Origin: Stereocaulon alpinum
Taxonomy: Eukaryota > Ascomycota > Lecanoromycetes > Lecanorales > Stereocaulaceae
NCBI GenBank assembly: GCA_018257865.1
Contig: JAEUBA010000068.1
Coordinates: 62,001 to 126,000 of the forward strand
Length of the DNA stretch: 64,000 nt
Direction: 5' to 3'
Shown here: in pieces, positions 35,025-45,832 of the stretch
How the letters are laid out: each line of letters starts with the position of its first letter
How positions within the stretch are numbered: the stretch's first letter is position 1
The notes under the pieces: model-generated
Seen by the model: only the letters and a program-made list of their open reading frames with translations
What the model was told of the DNA's origin: nothing
Database searches by the model: none
Program-made: the position numbers and the translations under genes

Positions 35025-36417
35025 ATGGCTTCTCTGCTAATCAAGGATGTTCGAATATTCACTGGGGAGGAGGTTATTGAATCTGGGAGCGTTCTTATCA
35101 AAGATGGAATCATCGAATATGTTGGCAGCAGCGCGCCGGAAACAGACCTTCCAACCATAAATGCGTCTAACTCGACACTAATACCAGGTCTCATTGACGC
35201 CCATATTCACGCCAATGGCGGTCAAGTCCTAGCGATCGAGCAATCACTTCGCTTTGGAGTTACGACCGTGCTTGACATGCACAATGAGCCGGAGTATGTG
35301 GCATCTCTAAAGAAGATTGCTGCAGAAAGGCATGATGTGGCAGACTTCAAGAGCGCCTGCCTTGGTGCGACAGTTGAAAAAGGCTGGCCCGAAGCTATTG
35401 TTACTATGCATGATCAGTCGGAAGAGGTTGGTGGCTTCCGTAGTGAAGACAAGTGATGATGAGCTGATGGACTGCGTACCTAGACGGCGAAGAAGATTGC
35501 AACTTGGCCGAAGTTGAAGAATCCAGAAGACGTAGAGCCGTATATTCTGCAGAACGTCAAGGACGGATGCGACTATATCAAACTGAGTGAGTAGCTTGGA
35601 CCAACATCTACGTATACTAGCTTACGTGACGGTAGTGCACGAGAGTGGAAGTACCCTAGGCCAATCGTACAACCTCCCCTCGGTTTCACTACAGACCGTA
35701 GTCGTCAAAACTGCCCACAAACATGGTCTACTAGCTGTAGCACATGCTATGAGCTTGCATGACACGCTTGAAGCTCTCGAAGCCGGAGTTGATGGTCTCA
35801 CTCATACGTTCATGGACAATCCCCCAACACAAGAGCTGCTTGAAGCGTACAAGAGGAATCAGGCCTTCTGTATCCCCACTTTGAGTGCTTTGGGCTCAGC
35901 AACAACGGAGGGAGAGGCACTTCAGCATGCGTTTGCACGTGATCCGAGGGTTGAGGGTCTGATTGGAGAAGAGGCAAGGGGAAATATGTGCCGCTGTACG
36001 GCGTTCGCTGCGAAGACGTCGAAGATAGAGAACGCGTATGAGAGTGTGAGGCAGTTGAAAGCGGCAGGAATTGACATTCTATGGTATGTTCAAGCCTCAG
36101 AGATTCTGTATTGCAAACAAGCTGACCCAGTCGAATCATCAAGTGGCTCCGATGCAGCGGGCCCAGCTCTCGGCACTGCGTGGGGCCTTTCAATTCATCT
36201 AGATCTGTACTTGTTAGTGGAAAAATGCGGCTTCACTCCTCGGGAAGCACTCCGTGCAGCCACAAGCGTAAATGCCAGGAAGTTTAAACTCAATGATCGA
36301 GGAATCATTGCTGTGGGGCGGAAAGCAGATCTAGTGCTTCTCGAGGGTAATCCACTGGAGAACATTGGCGATACGCTGAACCTTAGAAGTGTTTGGCGGG
36401 ATGGGTACAAGTTGTAG
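35025..36417 (+). CDS. Amidohydrolase (imidazolonepropionase / Xaa-Pro-type metal hydrolase family)
   Basis: Exons 35025-35426, 35484-35586, 35636-36083 and 36144-36417; introns 57, 49 and 60 nt, GT-AG; 408 aa. The TIM-barrel metal site is complete: HxH in LIDAHIHANGG, the Lys in CDYIKL, His in AVAHAMSLHD, His in DGLTHTFMDNP, and the Asp in CGSDAAGPALG, which is formed only when the third intron is removed. The C-terminus (EALRAATSVNARKF, IIAVGRKADLVLLEGNPL) is the standard family end. These enzymes hydrolyse C-N bonds of cyclic amides or dipeptides in the cytosol; the substrate is not evident. The third intron is 60 nt with no stop, so an unspliced frame reads through it with a foreign 20-residue insert just before the catalytic Asp. 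The Met at 35025 is the first in frame. Confidence 0.88.
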
Positions 36418-36710
36418 GGTACTTGATATCTGGTGGAAGCTAACGTTGATAGCCTGGCAGTCTGTCAGTCGCAATTCTCCGTTCGGGTTTCATGTAGAAT
36501 TCTTTTCGCTCACGGTCATTAACAAGGATCTTAAGGGGACTCGTATCCTATTGGTTCCGAACATATGCAGGGACCCGGTCTCCCGACCGTTGATTGCCCC
36601 GCTCTCACTCCCATTCATGACTCTGGGCTTGCTTAACGATGACCTTCCATCAACAAGACTGCTCAAATCTACAGCATATATCGCATGATCTCGCAAAAAG
36701 TGCGTCTACT

Positions 36711-39697
36711 ATGACTGGCAAAGAACCTATCTGGACTTTCTCTGAGTCTGATGAGACACAGCTTGCGACACTAGCTGCTATAGCCAGGGTTGAACAGCAG
36801 CAGCGGGAGCCTATCCCAACGCGCGTGTACAGAGAAGCCGACGAGCGTGATTCCGATGCAGAGACCGACAACATCGACTTGCTTGCACGTAGTGGCTACG
36901 GTAAATTAAAGAAACGATTCCTCGATCGCTTAGCGGAAGTCTTTGCCCGGCGGAAGGTGCCAGTCAACTTTGTTTCATGCACCGCATTGGTTGAGGACAA
37001 GCGCGTTGATAGGGTTACCATCTATGTGTCTCGGAATGTGGACTTCCAGGATGTTGATACAAGGTTTATGGGCGCATTGAGCTCAATACTAGAAGGCCTT
37101 TGCAGAGGTATGTCGACAGATACTTTGTAGGAAAGAGCACTAAAACCAGCCCCAGACCACACGTTAACGGTGCAGCTATGGGATTTACTTCTAGAATACT
37201 ACCAAGGCCGAATAAGCTACCATGCACGGGAACTTCTTGAGCACTTTCAGGGGAAAAACCACCACATCTCCATCCCAGCTTCCGAAGACGACAATGTCTT
37301 GAAAAGGTTAGGACAGCTTGGAAACGACTGCAAAGAGCTTGTAAAGAGTCATACAGGCTTGAGGGGCCCGATCGTAGAACGAGCATATACCATTGCTAGA
37401 GAGCCGCATGTCGAAACGGCCTTGGGGAAGATTCTCGGACCGAGCCAAGCTCGTGCTATGATACAGCACCTAGGCTTCTTGGGTCGACTGCGAGCCGCAT
37501 ACTACACCTTCCTGCAGACAGCACGCCGCTTTCCGTCTTTCTCAAGTGTGAAGATCATCCCCGTCCCTCCTTCAAATATACATTCGGCTGCGAGGATCGA
37601 CCCTGAGGCAGCGCTAGCAGATACTCAAGCCTTATTTGGAGCCTCAGGACACTCCCTACCGCAGTGGATCATTCGACGTGTTCCTGAAGATAGATTCAAA
37701 AGGATACTTTGCAACCTGAAGCAACGCCTCCACGTTCATGCTGAAATGCAGATGGTGTTCTTTCTGTTGCATCCAAATCGGCGAGGCGAAGGTTTCTACC
37801 CGTATATTGGTATTAGCAAGAAGACTTGCCTGCTTTGCGGCCACATACTCGATCGATTGGAAGAATTTGAGTCCCGTAAGAATCATGGCAAGATCTATCC
37901 TCAATGGACAATACCCAAGCATGCAGGTTTGGACATCCATTCCATAGATCGCATGCGGCTGGCAATTGAAAACCTGAAGGAGACCTTAGTGTCCATGATA
38001 TCTGATAGGAATGCTCTGAAGCTTGATCATGTCAAAGAATCTATCGGTACTCCATCTATCAGTTGTGGATTGAGCTCCGTTTTCGAGGCTCCTAACGGAG
38101 CCATGCTTCTTAGCCACAAAGAGAGGGATTATAGACGCCTTGAGACACAATGGCTTGAAAGCAAGGCTGGACATTCACCATAGTAGGTTCAAGAGTCGCC
38201 TTAGGTTGGGTTTGGGGCTGACTCTCCTTTCATAGTGTTCCTCCGCCCAAGATACTTTCAGAAGCCTCGTCCGAGGAGCACGACCTTTTAACAGATGGTG
38301 CACATTCTTCGAAGATACTTAGATGTTGCGGATCATGCGGCGAAAACTTGTTCGTTCGACGATGTTCGGCTTGTAAGAATGCGTGGTATTGCAGCAAAGA
38401 TTGTCAAAGAAGCTCTTGGAAACGTCACAAGTTTCGCTGCCTACTCAAGAGGCCACTGGATGCTGCCGACTACCTCGTGTTGGACTGCTGGAATGATGAG
38501 ATACCTTCGGAGCCTCTAGTACTTGAGGACTTCGGCTTTGCACATTGTGACAATGCCGATGAGCAAACCTTTCTCCTTGGGCTCTTTCAAGGTCTTGTTA
38601 AATACATGGATGTTGGATCACGGAAGCTACATCGTTGGCAGAGGGATGACACATTACGCAAAAATATTGTAGCCCAGTTCTCGAAGCTTCCGGAAGGGTC
38701 CAGGAGCGGTTACTACCTATGGTTTCTTGAGCATGATTGGATCTTCGATCGGGCACCAGAATGCATATCTCCACGTAATCGCGCTGAATGGTGGCTCTCT
38801 GCTTGCAAATCACTATTAGATCCTGTGGATAGAGACGTGCCTATCGAGAACTTAAGGCCTGAATCGAAACGTCATGCCTTGGTCTTCTATAGCGTGGTCT
38901 TTAGAGGGTACCATCCTCATCCCGTTCAGCCGACTTGGATATCACTTGGATTCTGCACCTGCCGTAGCCGAAGGGAAGAGAGCGAGCTGGCTGAAGTATA
39001 CAGGCAATTGATCAAGGATTGCACATTCCCGGAGTTCTGGGAAGCCATGGATACCTCAGCCATGCTTTCACTGCTGGATAAATATAACCTCACAGCGCAA
39101 CGTCAAAGCTTTCGCCATTTTGAGACTCACATGGAAGAGGTGGGACGACGAGTTGCTAGCGTATGGTATCTCAAACAGTACTGCAACATCGACGAACCAG
39201 ATCCCATTGGAGCCGTTGTTGTCGACTACGGGTTCATGAACTGCCACAATCCGAGAGACAGACTAGAACTCAAAGCCATCTACCAAACCTTCTTCGAACG
39301 TTGCCGGGACGAGATGGAGCTACATGCTGCATGTCTCCAAAACAAGATCTTCCAATACATCAAGAAGGTGCAGAGACTTGATGAGCGATTCCGGTGGCTG
39401 ATGCAGAGTCCATATCCCACATCTAGCAGCCACGATGCTTATGTATCCGAGAAAGTCATCATTTGCCCGGAGTCTTTGCGTGACCAAGTCGAGAAGGCTA
39501 AGCCGGAGGGTACTGTCATTGTCACTATCCCTGACAGTGCGGATGCTGCTTTGCAGAGAGCTGTGGTGGAGCGGAGTCTGGCGATGGATCAAGGCTCTAG
39601 TAGTGCGCAGACCGGGTTCGGGGTTGAAGTGCCTATACATTTCATGGATGAGTTATCTGTAGCGGGGGATGTTCAAGAACGCGATGAAGCGGAGTAG
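36711..39697 (+). CDS. OTT_1508-type deaminase fused to a MYND zinc finger (reconstructed)
   Basis: Proposed exons 36711-37107, 37156-38182 and 38236-39697 (introns 48 and 53 nt), 2886 nt, 961 aa. The middle part has a fungal nucleic-acid-deaminase-like zinc site: HVHAEMQMVFFLLHP with His-Ala-Glu, then YPYIGISKKTCLLCGHIL with C-x2-C. Without the second intron the frame stops at 38183. With it (GTAGGT donor, CTGAC branch point, CATAG acceptor) the frame continues into a MYND finger: CGSC, CSAC, WYC, KDC, RHKFRC. After that come three spaced repeats of a GFxxC motif (GFAHC, GFCTC, GFMNC), each followed by an LxxxYxxL-like helix. The MYND frame has no ATG of its own, which supports one fused gene. 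An upstream in-frame ATG exists at 36639. Predicted roles are base deamination and protein binding. Confidence 0.7.
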
Positions 39698-40137
39698 AAG
39701 TTCTATTCAGTGGCTACGCAATGTGAACATTTACCAAAGCGTGAGTATACAGAGATCATTAGGAAGAGCTCGAACTGACCAAAGTACCATGCAGCTTCCA
39801 TGAATAGTGATTCTATGAGTATTCCTACCTAAGGCACAGTCTACACAGAGAGTCGTTTCGCTTAGTAGCCAAAAGCTGTCGGGCAATATGTGTAACGTGG
39901 TTGACATTGCTGTAAGGATCATGAATTAGTTAGACATACCTCATGAGCATCCCCTTTCTTAGCCAGAAGAATGACCGAATTTGGCCTAAAAGTCTTCGTA
40001 AGCCTTAAAGAAAGTTCATGAATTTGCGAGACTGGATCATTCCAGCTACTACCTGGCTCGAAGAGCACATAGTAAAGGTATAAACAGTATGACTGAAGAA
40101 TGGGTATTACATCGTTATTGCAGACAGTGTGAAGACA
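39698..40137. other. Intergenic region between convergent genes
   Basis: No gene seen; 3' ends of the deaminase-MYND gene and the HET relic face each other. Confidence 0.5.
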
Positions 40138-41020
40138 CTATGAGATATAAAAATGAAACCTCGTTCCTAGCCACGGCTTAGTGTCAGCAACGCGATACTC
40201 CTCACTCGAACACTTTGCGTACTCCGCTGATATACTTCGTACGGGCTGCTCGAACCAAGTCCTAAGCAGAGCTGCAACTGAAAAGCCTCTCAACATACTC
40301 AGGAAAGGTTCATGAGTAGGTCGACGATTCAACACTAACGGTAGCCCACTGCAGCGCAACGAGTTTTAGTATTATATTTCTCTACCAATCTCAGCGACTC
40401 GCTATCCGCCGAGCTTGGCCAAACCCTGGTGGGTAATTGCCAGCCCAGGGCTTCCAAGAACGATTCCGCTGTCGAATGGTGGCTGACATACTCATGAATC
40501 CAGCCAGCTACCCCGAAAGATGTTGCTGAGGAACGGAAATTGGTTGGCATGTCCCTCTTAGGGATAGGGTTGGTTGCTAGGGCTTCTGTTGCAGAGACAT
40601 TAGTAGCCCTAATAGAACATGCTACTCAGGTACACAGTGTCTTATACCAGAGATTGTGTAGAAGTTGTAAAGACGTTCCTTCACTCTGAACGCTATACCA
40701 CGTCTTAAGGGGTCTGACGAACTCAGAGTCTCCGCACCTTCTTTGTACAAATGGAGCCAGACACGCAGGTTCACACCGTTTTCCCATAGAGCCCTATAGT
40801 CGGCATCGAGATTTATCTCATTCTCCATGATCTGGCGGATCAAGACACAGAATGAGCAGTTCAAGGATGATGGGCTCACAAGGTCCGCTGTACATATGTC
40901 AAGATAGACACATTGATCGATCACTTCTAGCTCCGGATCCTCAGGTTCCGGCTTCAAGAAGTTCCCAAATGTTGTAGAATTGAAAATTCTGAGCTTGCAA
41001 CCGTCACACACGTACTCCAT
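40138..41020 (-). pseudogene. HET-domain (heterokaryon incompatibility) gene relic
   Basis: The first block (41020 to about 40660) encodes MEYVCDGCKLRIF and later LNCSFCVLIRQIMEN, the cysteine-containing N-terminal region that precedes HET domains. A plausible intron then leads to a second block with STAESFLEALGWQLPTRV and SESLRLVEKYNTKTRCAAVGYR, ending at a stop at 40335-40337 exactly where the conserved (A)LSY(C/R)WG motif belongs. A third block in another frame resembles the next HET segment: PLVLNRRPTHEPF and FSVAALLRTWFEQPVRSI. The core of the domain beyond this is missing. Frame changes, a stop and truncation show a dead gene. HET proteins trigger incompatibility cell death when intact. 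The identification is by motif recognition only. Confidence 0.55.
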
Positions 41021-44000
41021 ACCTGCGTTGGAAACCTGAGAAGCAGCCTTAATATTGATTGGTTGCGCTCAAGCTTTGAGGTTGCAGGTAGTAAAGTGAG
41101 TCAAGTCCCAAGCGCTGGGTATGCGACAATTGAGTTAAGATATTGATGGACTCGTATCACAAAGGGAAATTCAGATGGTATGGCTCTCACGGTAAAGAAG
41201 AAAGAGTGAAAGCTGGCCCCGCTCGGGTAAGCCAATGATTTCTAGGTAAGACTGCAAGGCGACGCCATCTAGTATACCGCTAGACTGTTTATCTTATAGT
41301 TCGGGCGCTAGAATTAAGAAACCAACACCCATATCATACTAACAGCTATACTTCGCGCACATGTATCATTACCTATATTTTGAAGACAAAAAGTGTCCAG
41401 GGATTGTCCAAACTTCTCACAGAGTCAGCGTTGAGTGACTGTAGCCCTCTACCGCCTCAATCCCTCGAACCAGCTTTCGCGAGGCTGACGCTCGATGGTA
41501 CCGACGATGATCCGTGAACGTCGCTTTCCCCTAACTTCGTGCCTATGGAAAGGCAGCATACGGCCCTTGCCCGCACTATCAAGTTTGAGACTCGAATCGG
41601 ACATATTCCAGATGTATCAACGAATGAACAATTCCCACCTAAAGTCTGTTGGTCCATAACTCAACACCCCCCTAACATCTCCCGCTTTTCCTTACCGCCC
41701 CACATGTCCCAGAAGTCAATACCCCAGTCCAAGAAACATAGATCACCGTATCTCACTTGATCCACCATGAGCAGACCTCGTTCTTGTTAGCTTTGCCTAC
41801 AAGCCTGCAGCTCCGACCACACTATCAGCTAACGACCAGCGGTTCTGAAGACTGAGCCGACGATCCAGTTTAATAGGTGAATTGTCGGTAAGGGAATGAT
41901 TTAGATGATGTGTCATGATTTTAGGCAGGTAAGTAATCAAGTTTAGTGTGGATGGCGATATCGATCTCGACAGGATAGATCTCAGTAGTGAAGCAGATAC
42001 CACACGGTTTGAGGAGGTTTCCTTCTATAAGTCGTGTCGTTCTAAGTGTGTAGGTAATTTTTTCGAAAACCATGCAATAAGGTTCGAAGATCCACAAGTG
42101 AAACGATGGCGTTTAGATATACGGTAGTGCTAGTGCGTTAGTAAACGATTGCTGTTCAATGCATAGGGTTCCCATGCTTGGGATAATCTGTAGTCATAGT
42201 GTTGGTGATGAGGTTGCGCGTACCTCAGGGCAGCTGATGTGGCCCGAACGGAGGTACACTCATCGAATGACTAAGGGATCATGCGCCTCTATGGTCAAAA
42301 TTTTATATCAGGGGACAAGGGTTCAGGTGTAGCACGCATGACTAAGGTGACCGTAACTTCTCTAACGTATCAGGATAGCAGATCTAGGAACTGTTAAGCT
42401 TGATAGATGAGAGCAATGCGGTCAGTGAGAAGATCTGTCACTCTGCTACAGACGTAGAACATGCTTGTGACCCGACAGGGTGTGTCAAAGACAGCCTTGT
42501 ACAGAGCGCAAGCGGCGTTGTGGGTTTGGGAAATGGTAGCGCTTGGAGCTTAATCACGTGATGCAGACAAAGTACTTGCTAGCAGACTGAATTATTTGAT
42601 GTGCATTATGCTGAAATCGGTACATTACTTGTCAGATACCTGAAACCTTCCCAGCATCTGCCTTACCCCCCGTACGTGAAGAGTTTGTCTGAATGCCCTG
42701 CGCGAAAGGAAACCATTTACATGGAAACGTCGATGGCCTTGCTTGCCACGAAGAGTACTGTTGCTCATCATCAACCTTGGAAGGGATGGCCTTGTTTCAT
42801 CCGGTCCATTAGACGACCTAGGTGAGACGCGGCGGCCTCCCAATAATCTGCCAGTGAATTGGGAGATGATCTGGATTCACAAAATGTGCAGATGTGACCC
42901 CGGTAGCCGTGGCCGTGGGCATTAGGCTTGGTGTTACCCCATTTGTACTAATGGTGGTGTTGGTAGGATGATACAAAACTGGATCACGAGGTCAGTAAGG
43001 TTAGCTTCGACAGTGGACTTTTGGCCTACTAGATTTCTCGACGGGCACAGGTCGTGGAAGAGCGTAGGTGGAGAGAGAGTGGAGCAGAAGGATTGGGGCT
43101 AGTATGAGCGTGATAGTGATACCCATCTCGAGATGTGGTACTTGAATGACCAAGTCGAATAACTAGCTTGTAATCCCTAGATGATGGCCGCCAGAGTACG
43201 AAAGATCTGAACCGTTGTTGGTGAAGTCATTAAATCCTCCGGGGCTATGGCTGGGTTAAGTAGTCAATCGTTCAGCTGGTGCCGTTACTTCATTTCCGAG
43301 AGTGTCGGCATATGTCTTAGTTTCGGCAGATAGTTTGCTTCCAGGGCACACACTCCATGGAGAAGACGATGGAGTACGGTATAATCCGAGATATATGTGA
43401 GGCGGCGTAGGTACCTGTGCTGCATCGAAAGCCAATAGAGTATGTGTTGGACACCTCCAGTGGGACGACATCAGTAAGGGGTCCATACTCCACACCAGCT
43501 AGCTAGCTGATATTTTAGTCTGTAGAGAATTGAGGCCCATGTATTGCGAGTGAGATTATTCATGACCCGCATGCGGCACTGCAACATCCTATAGCTGGCC
43601 GAAGGCAATCTGGTCCGGTATCATTCATGATGTCAGCGATGTCTGTGCCACTAATACGGCTTACTCTGTAATTTGAAGAATAAGCTTTGCTGCTGGGACA
43701 AGCGAACCTCTAGTAGGTACTAGGACGTCTGATACCAGTGGAAGACTTAGGCCTGACCTTTCGGATTGGAACGTTGCAGTCGGATCGATAAGTCCGCACA
43801 CGAGCTCTAAACGCAGGAGCTTGCTTCTGAGAACGGCGCAAGAAATTACAGAATGCATTTATGAGGCAGAGACATCAACCTCAACCCACAACTCTATGTC
43901 AGACTCGCTTAAAATTCATGTGCTAATTCCCTAAGCAGCTTTACCGTCCACCGTTGAATCATCGCAGAAAACAACCTGAAACATGTCCCGGTCTCCTTGT

Positions 44001-44369
44001 ATCTCCCGGTCCGAAAGAGTGCGATCTCGGACTATCGATACTGCGCATTTCTTCATAGCTGTGCCGCCATATAATCCCGTCTCACGCCTGAATTTGGCGA
44101 AGGTGGAGCTCGCTTATCAATCGGATTTAGTCCTATTATATAGTAAGTTGGGGGCTACGGTTTAGCGTTGCGCAATAGAAAATTTGCAATGTATGCACCA
44201 AGGACATCGACAGCCCAACGATGATAGAATTAATACTTACCGTCTGGAGTTCCCTTAATATTGCGCCACTGTATCCACGCCTTCAATGTTTGTTGGGGTC
44301 CTCCAACATCATCATCCACGACTTATTCCTTTTGCTGATTCCCAACCACTTGATCAATCTCTGGCGACC
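41021..44369. other. Long gene-poor region, nothing recognised
   Basis: About 3.3 kb with no frame above 80 codons and no motif. Some A/T-rich stretches (41270-41400, 41880-42130). No terminal repeats, transposase fragments or RNA genes identified. It may be strongly decayed DNA. Confidence 0.45.
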
Positions 44370-45832
44370 ATGGCCGAAACTCCTGGTAAGATGTATGCAT
44401 TAGCAACGGTCCTGGTGTTGCTGGCAACTGTAGCTGTTATGCTGCGTCTGTATGCCAGGCGGAAAACAAAGCAGAGTATTTTATGGGATGACTACTTGGT
44501 TCTGCTGGCGTTGGTAAGCACCTCCCTTTCTTGTCCGGCAATGAAGCCAAGGGCTAAGGGTAAGTTCAGGTCTTCACGATTGGGACGTCAGTCTGCATGT
44601 TTGTTGGTGAGGAGGCAACATGAGCTCCTTGCGCTGAGTCTCACACCCAACCCCGAGTTTAGGGACGGCCATCGGTGATCTGGGTCGCCATACCAGCGTC
44701 GGAGCGGACGGCATGCCGATAATTAATCATAGAGTTGAGATCTTCATGCAGGTAAATGCTGCTGGATCGCAACTCTGATGAAGTGGGAATTCACATAACC
44801 TTTTCCAGATCAGCTATGCGTCGCTTATGACTACTACCTTGACATTTGGCTTGACGAAACTATCGGTACTCTTCTTATACAAGCGGTGAGTCGTATGTTG
44901 AGAACTTGATCGATATACGCTTATGTGATCCTTCAGTATCTTCACCGGTGCTCTGTTCAACATAGTGTCCTGGGGCATGATCGCCGTCATTATCGTTTGG
45001 ACCGTCGCTTTTTTCTTCTCCAATATGCTTCAGTGCATACCTTTCTCTCAAAATTGGACCGGAGTTGGTGGCTCTGCCGATCAATGCATCGATGAGAACA
45101 TGATGTACTTGGGCCAAGCATTCTCGGACGCCATTACGGACGGTATCTGAACAATGGGGAAGATCCATAGGCATTGCTGACACGCAGCAGTCATGATCCT
45201 GTCAATGCCTATTCCTTGCGTATGCTGCCCACATGTACCCCATCGTATTGAAGCTGACGGCTATATAAATATGGAAGCTGCAGATGCCAGTAAGCCGCAA
45301 GCTTGCTGTGTGCGGAATGTTCCTGTTGGGTGCACTGTCGGTGTCGTCCCTAATAGTCTCCACTGGTGTTTGTGCTGACTAAGTCCAGAGTCGTTGCAGC
45401 AAGCGTCACAAAACTGGTCGTTTTCTATCAAATCGCGTGGGGTAGGCTCTCTCGAGCTGTGTCCGTCTACATTGTGTACTGACGCCTTGGTGATTCAAGC
45501 GACGCTGACGGGTGACATGGACTTGACATGTAGGGCGCGCGGAAGCCACGCTAACATCTCTGCTAACAGTCCTGGCAGATCTGTTCACGCCCACGTTATA
45601 CTGGCCAATGGTGGAGTCGTCCCTGGGTGTTGTTGGAGCATGTCTTCCTCTGTTGCGCCCAGTCTTCACCGATTTCCCAATCGAGCGTGTTCGACGAAGC
45701 GTGCAAGAGATCATATCTCTGACTTCAGTCTGGCGCACGCATGGGAGCAGCGGCATCGTGCAAGGCTCCGAATCGCAGAAGGAACTGCAGAACTCGGACT
45801 CAGAGGAGGTCCTGTATTATTACCCTAAATGA
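44370..45832 (+). CDS. Rhodopsin-domain integral membrane protein 1 (PTH11-like), ten exons
   Basis: Exons: 44370-44513, 44570-44606, 44663-44751, 44809-44885, 44937-45142, 45188-45219, 45269-45336, 45389-45441, 45500-45511 and 45570-45832; total 981 nt (326 aa). It is a seven-helix fungal rhodopsin-domain protein: LYARRKTKQSILWDDYLVLL, AIGDLGRH, TFGLTKLSVLFLYKRIF, FFSNMLQCIPFSQNW, FYQIAW, LYWPMVESSLGVVGACLPLL. A charged cytoplasmic tail follows. Exon 9 is only 12 nt. The acceptor before exon 7 is AA where AG is needed (45267-45268); an AAG nine bases downstream (45275-45277) would rescue the frame with loss of three residues. Members are often putative surface receptors; ligand and coupling are unknown. 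CFEM cysteines are absent at the N-terminus. Confidence 0.75.
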
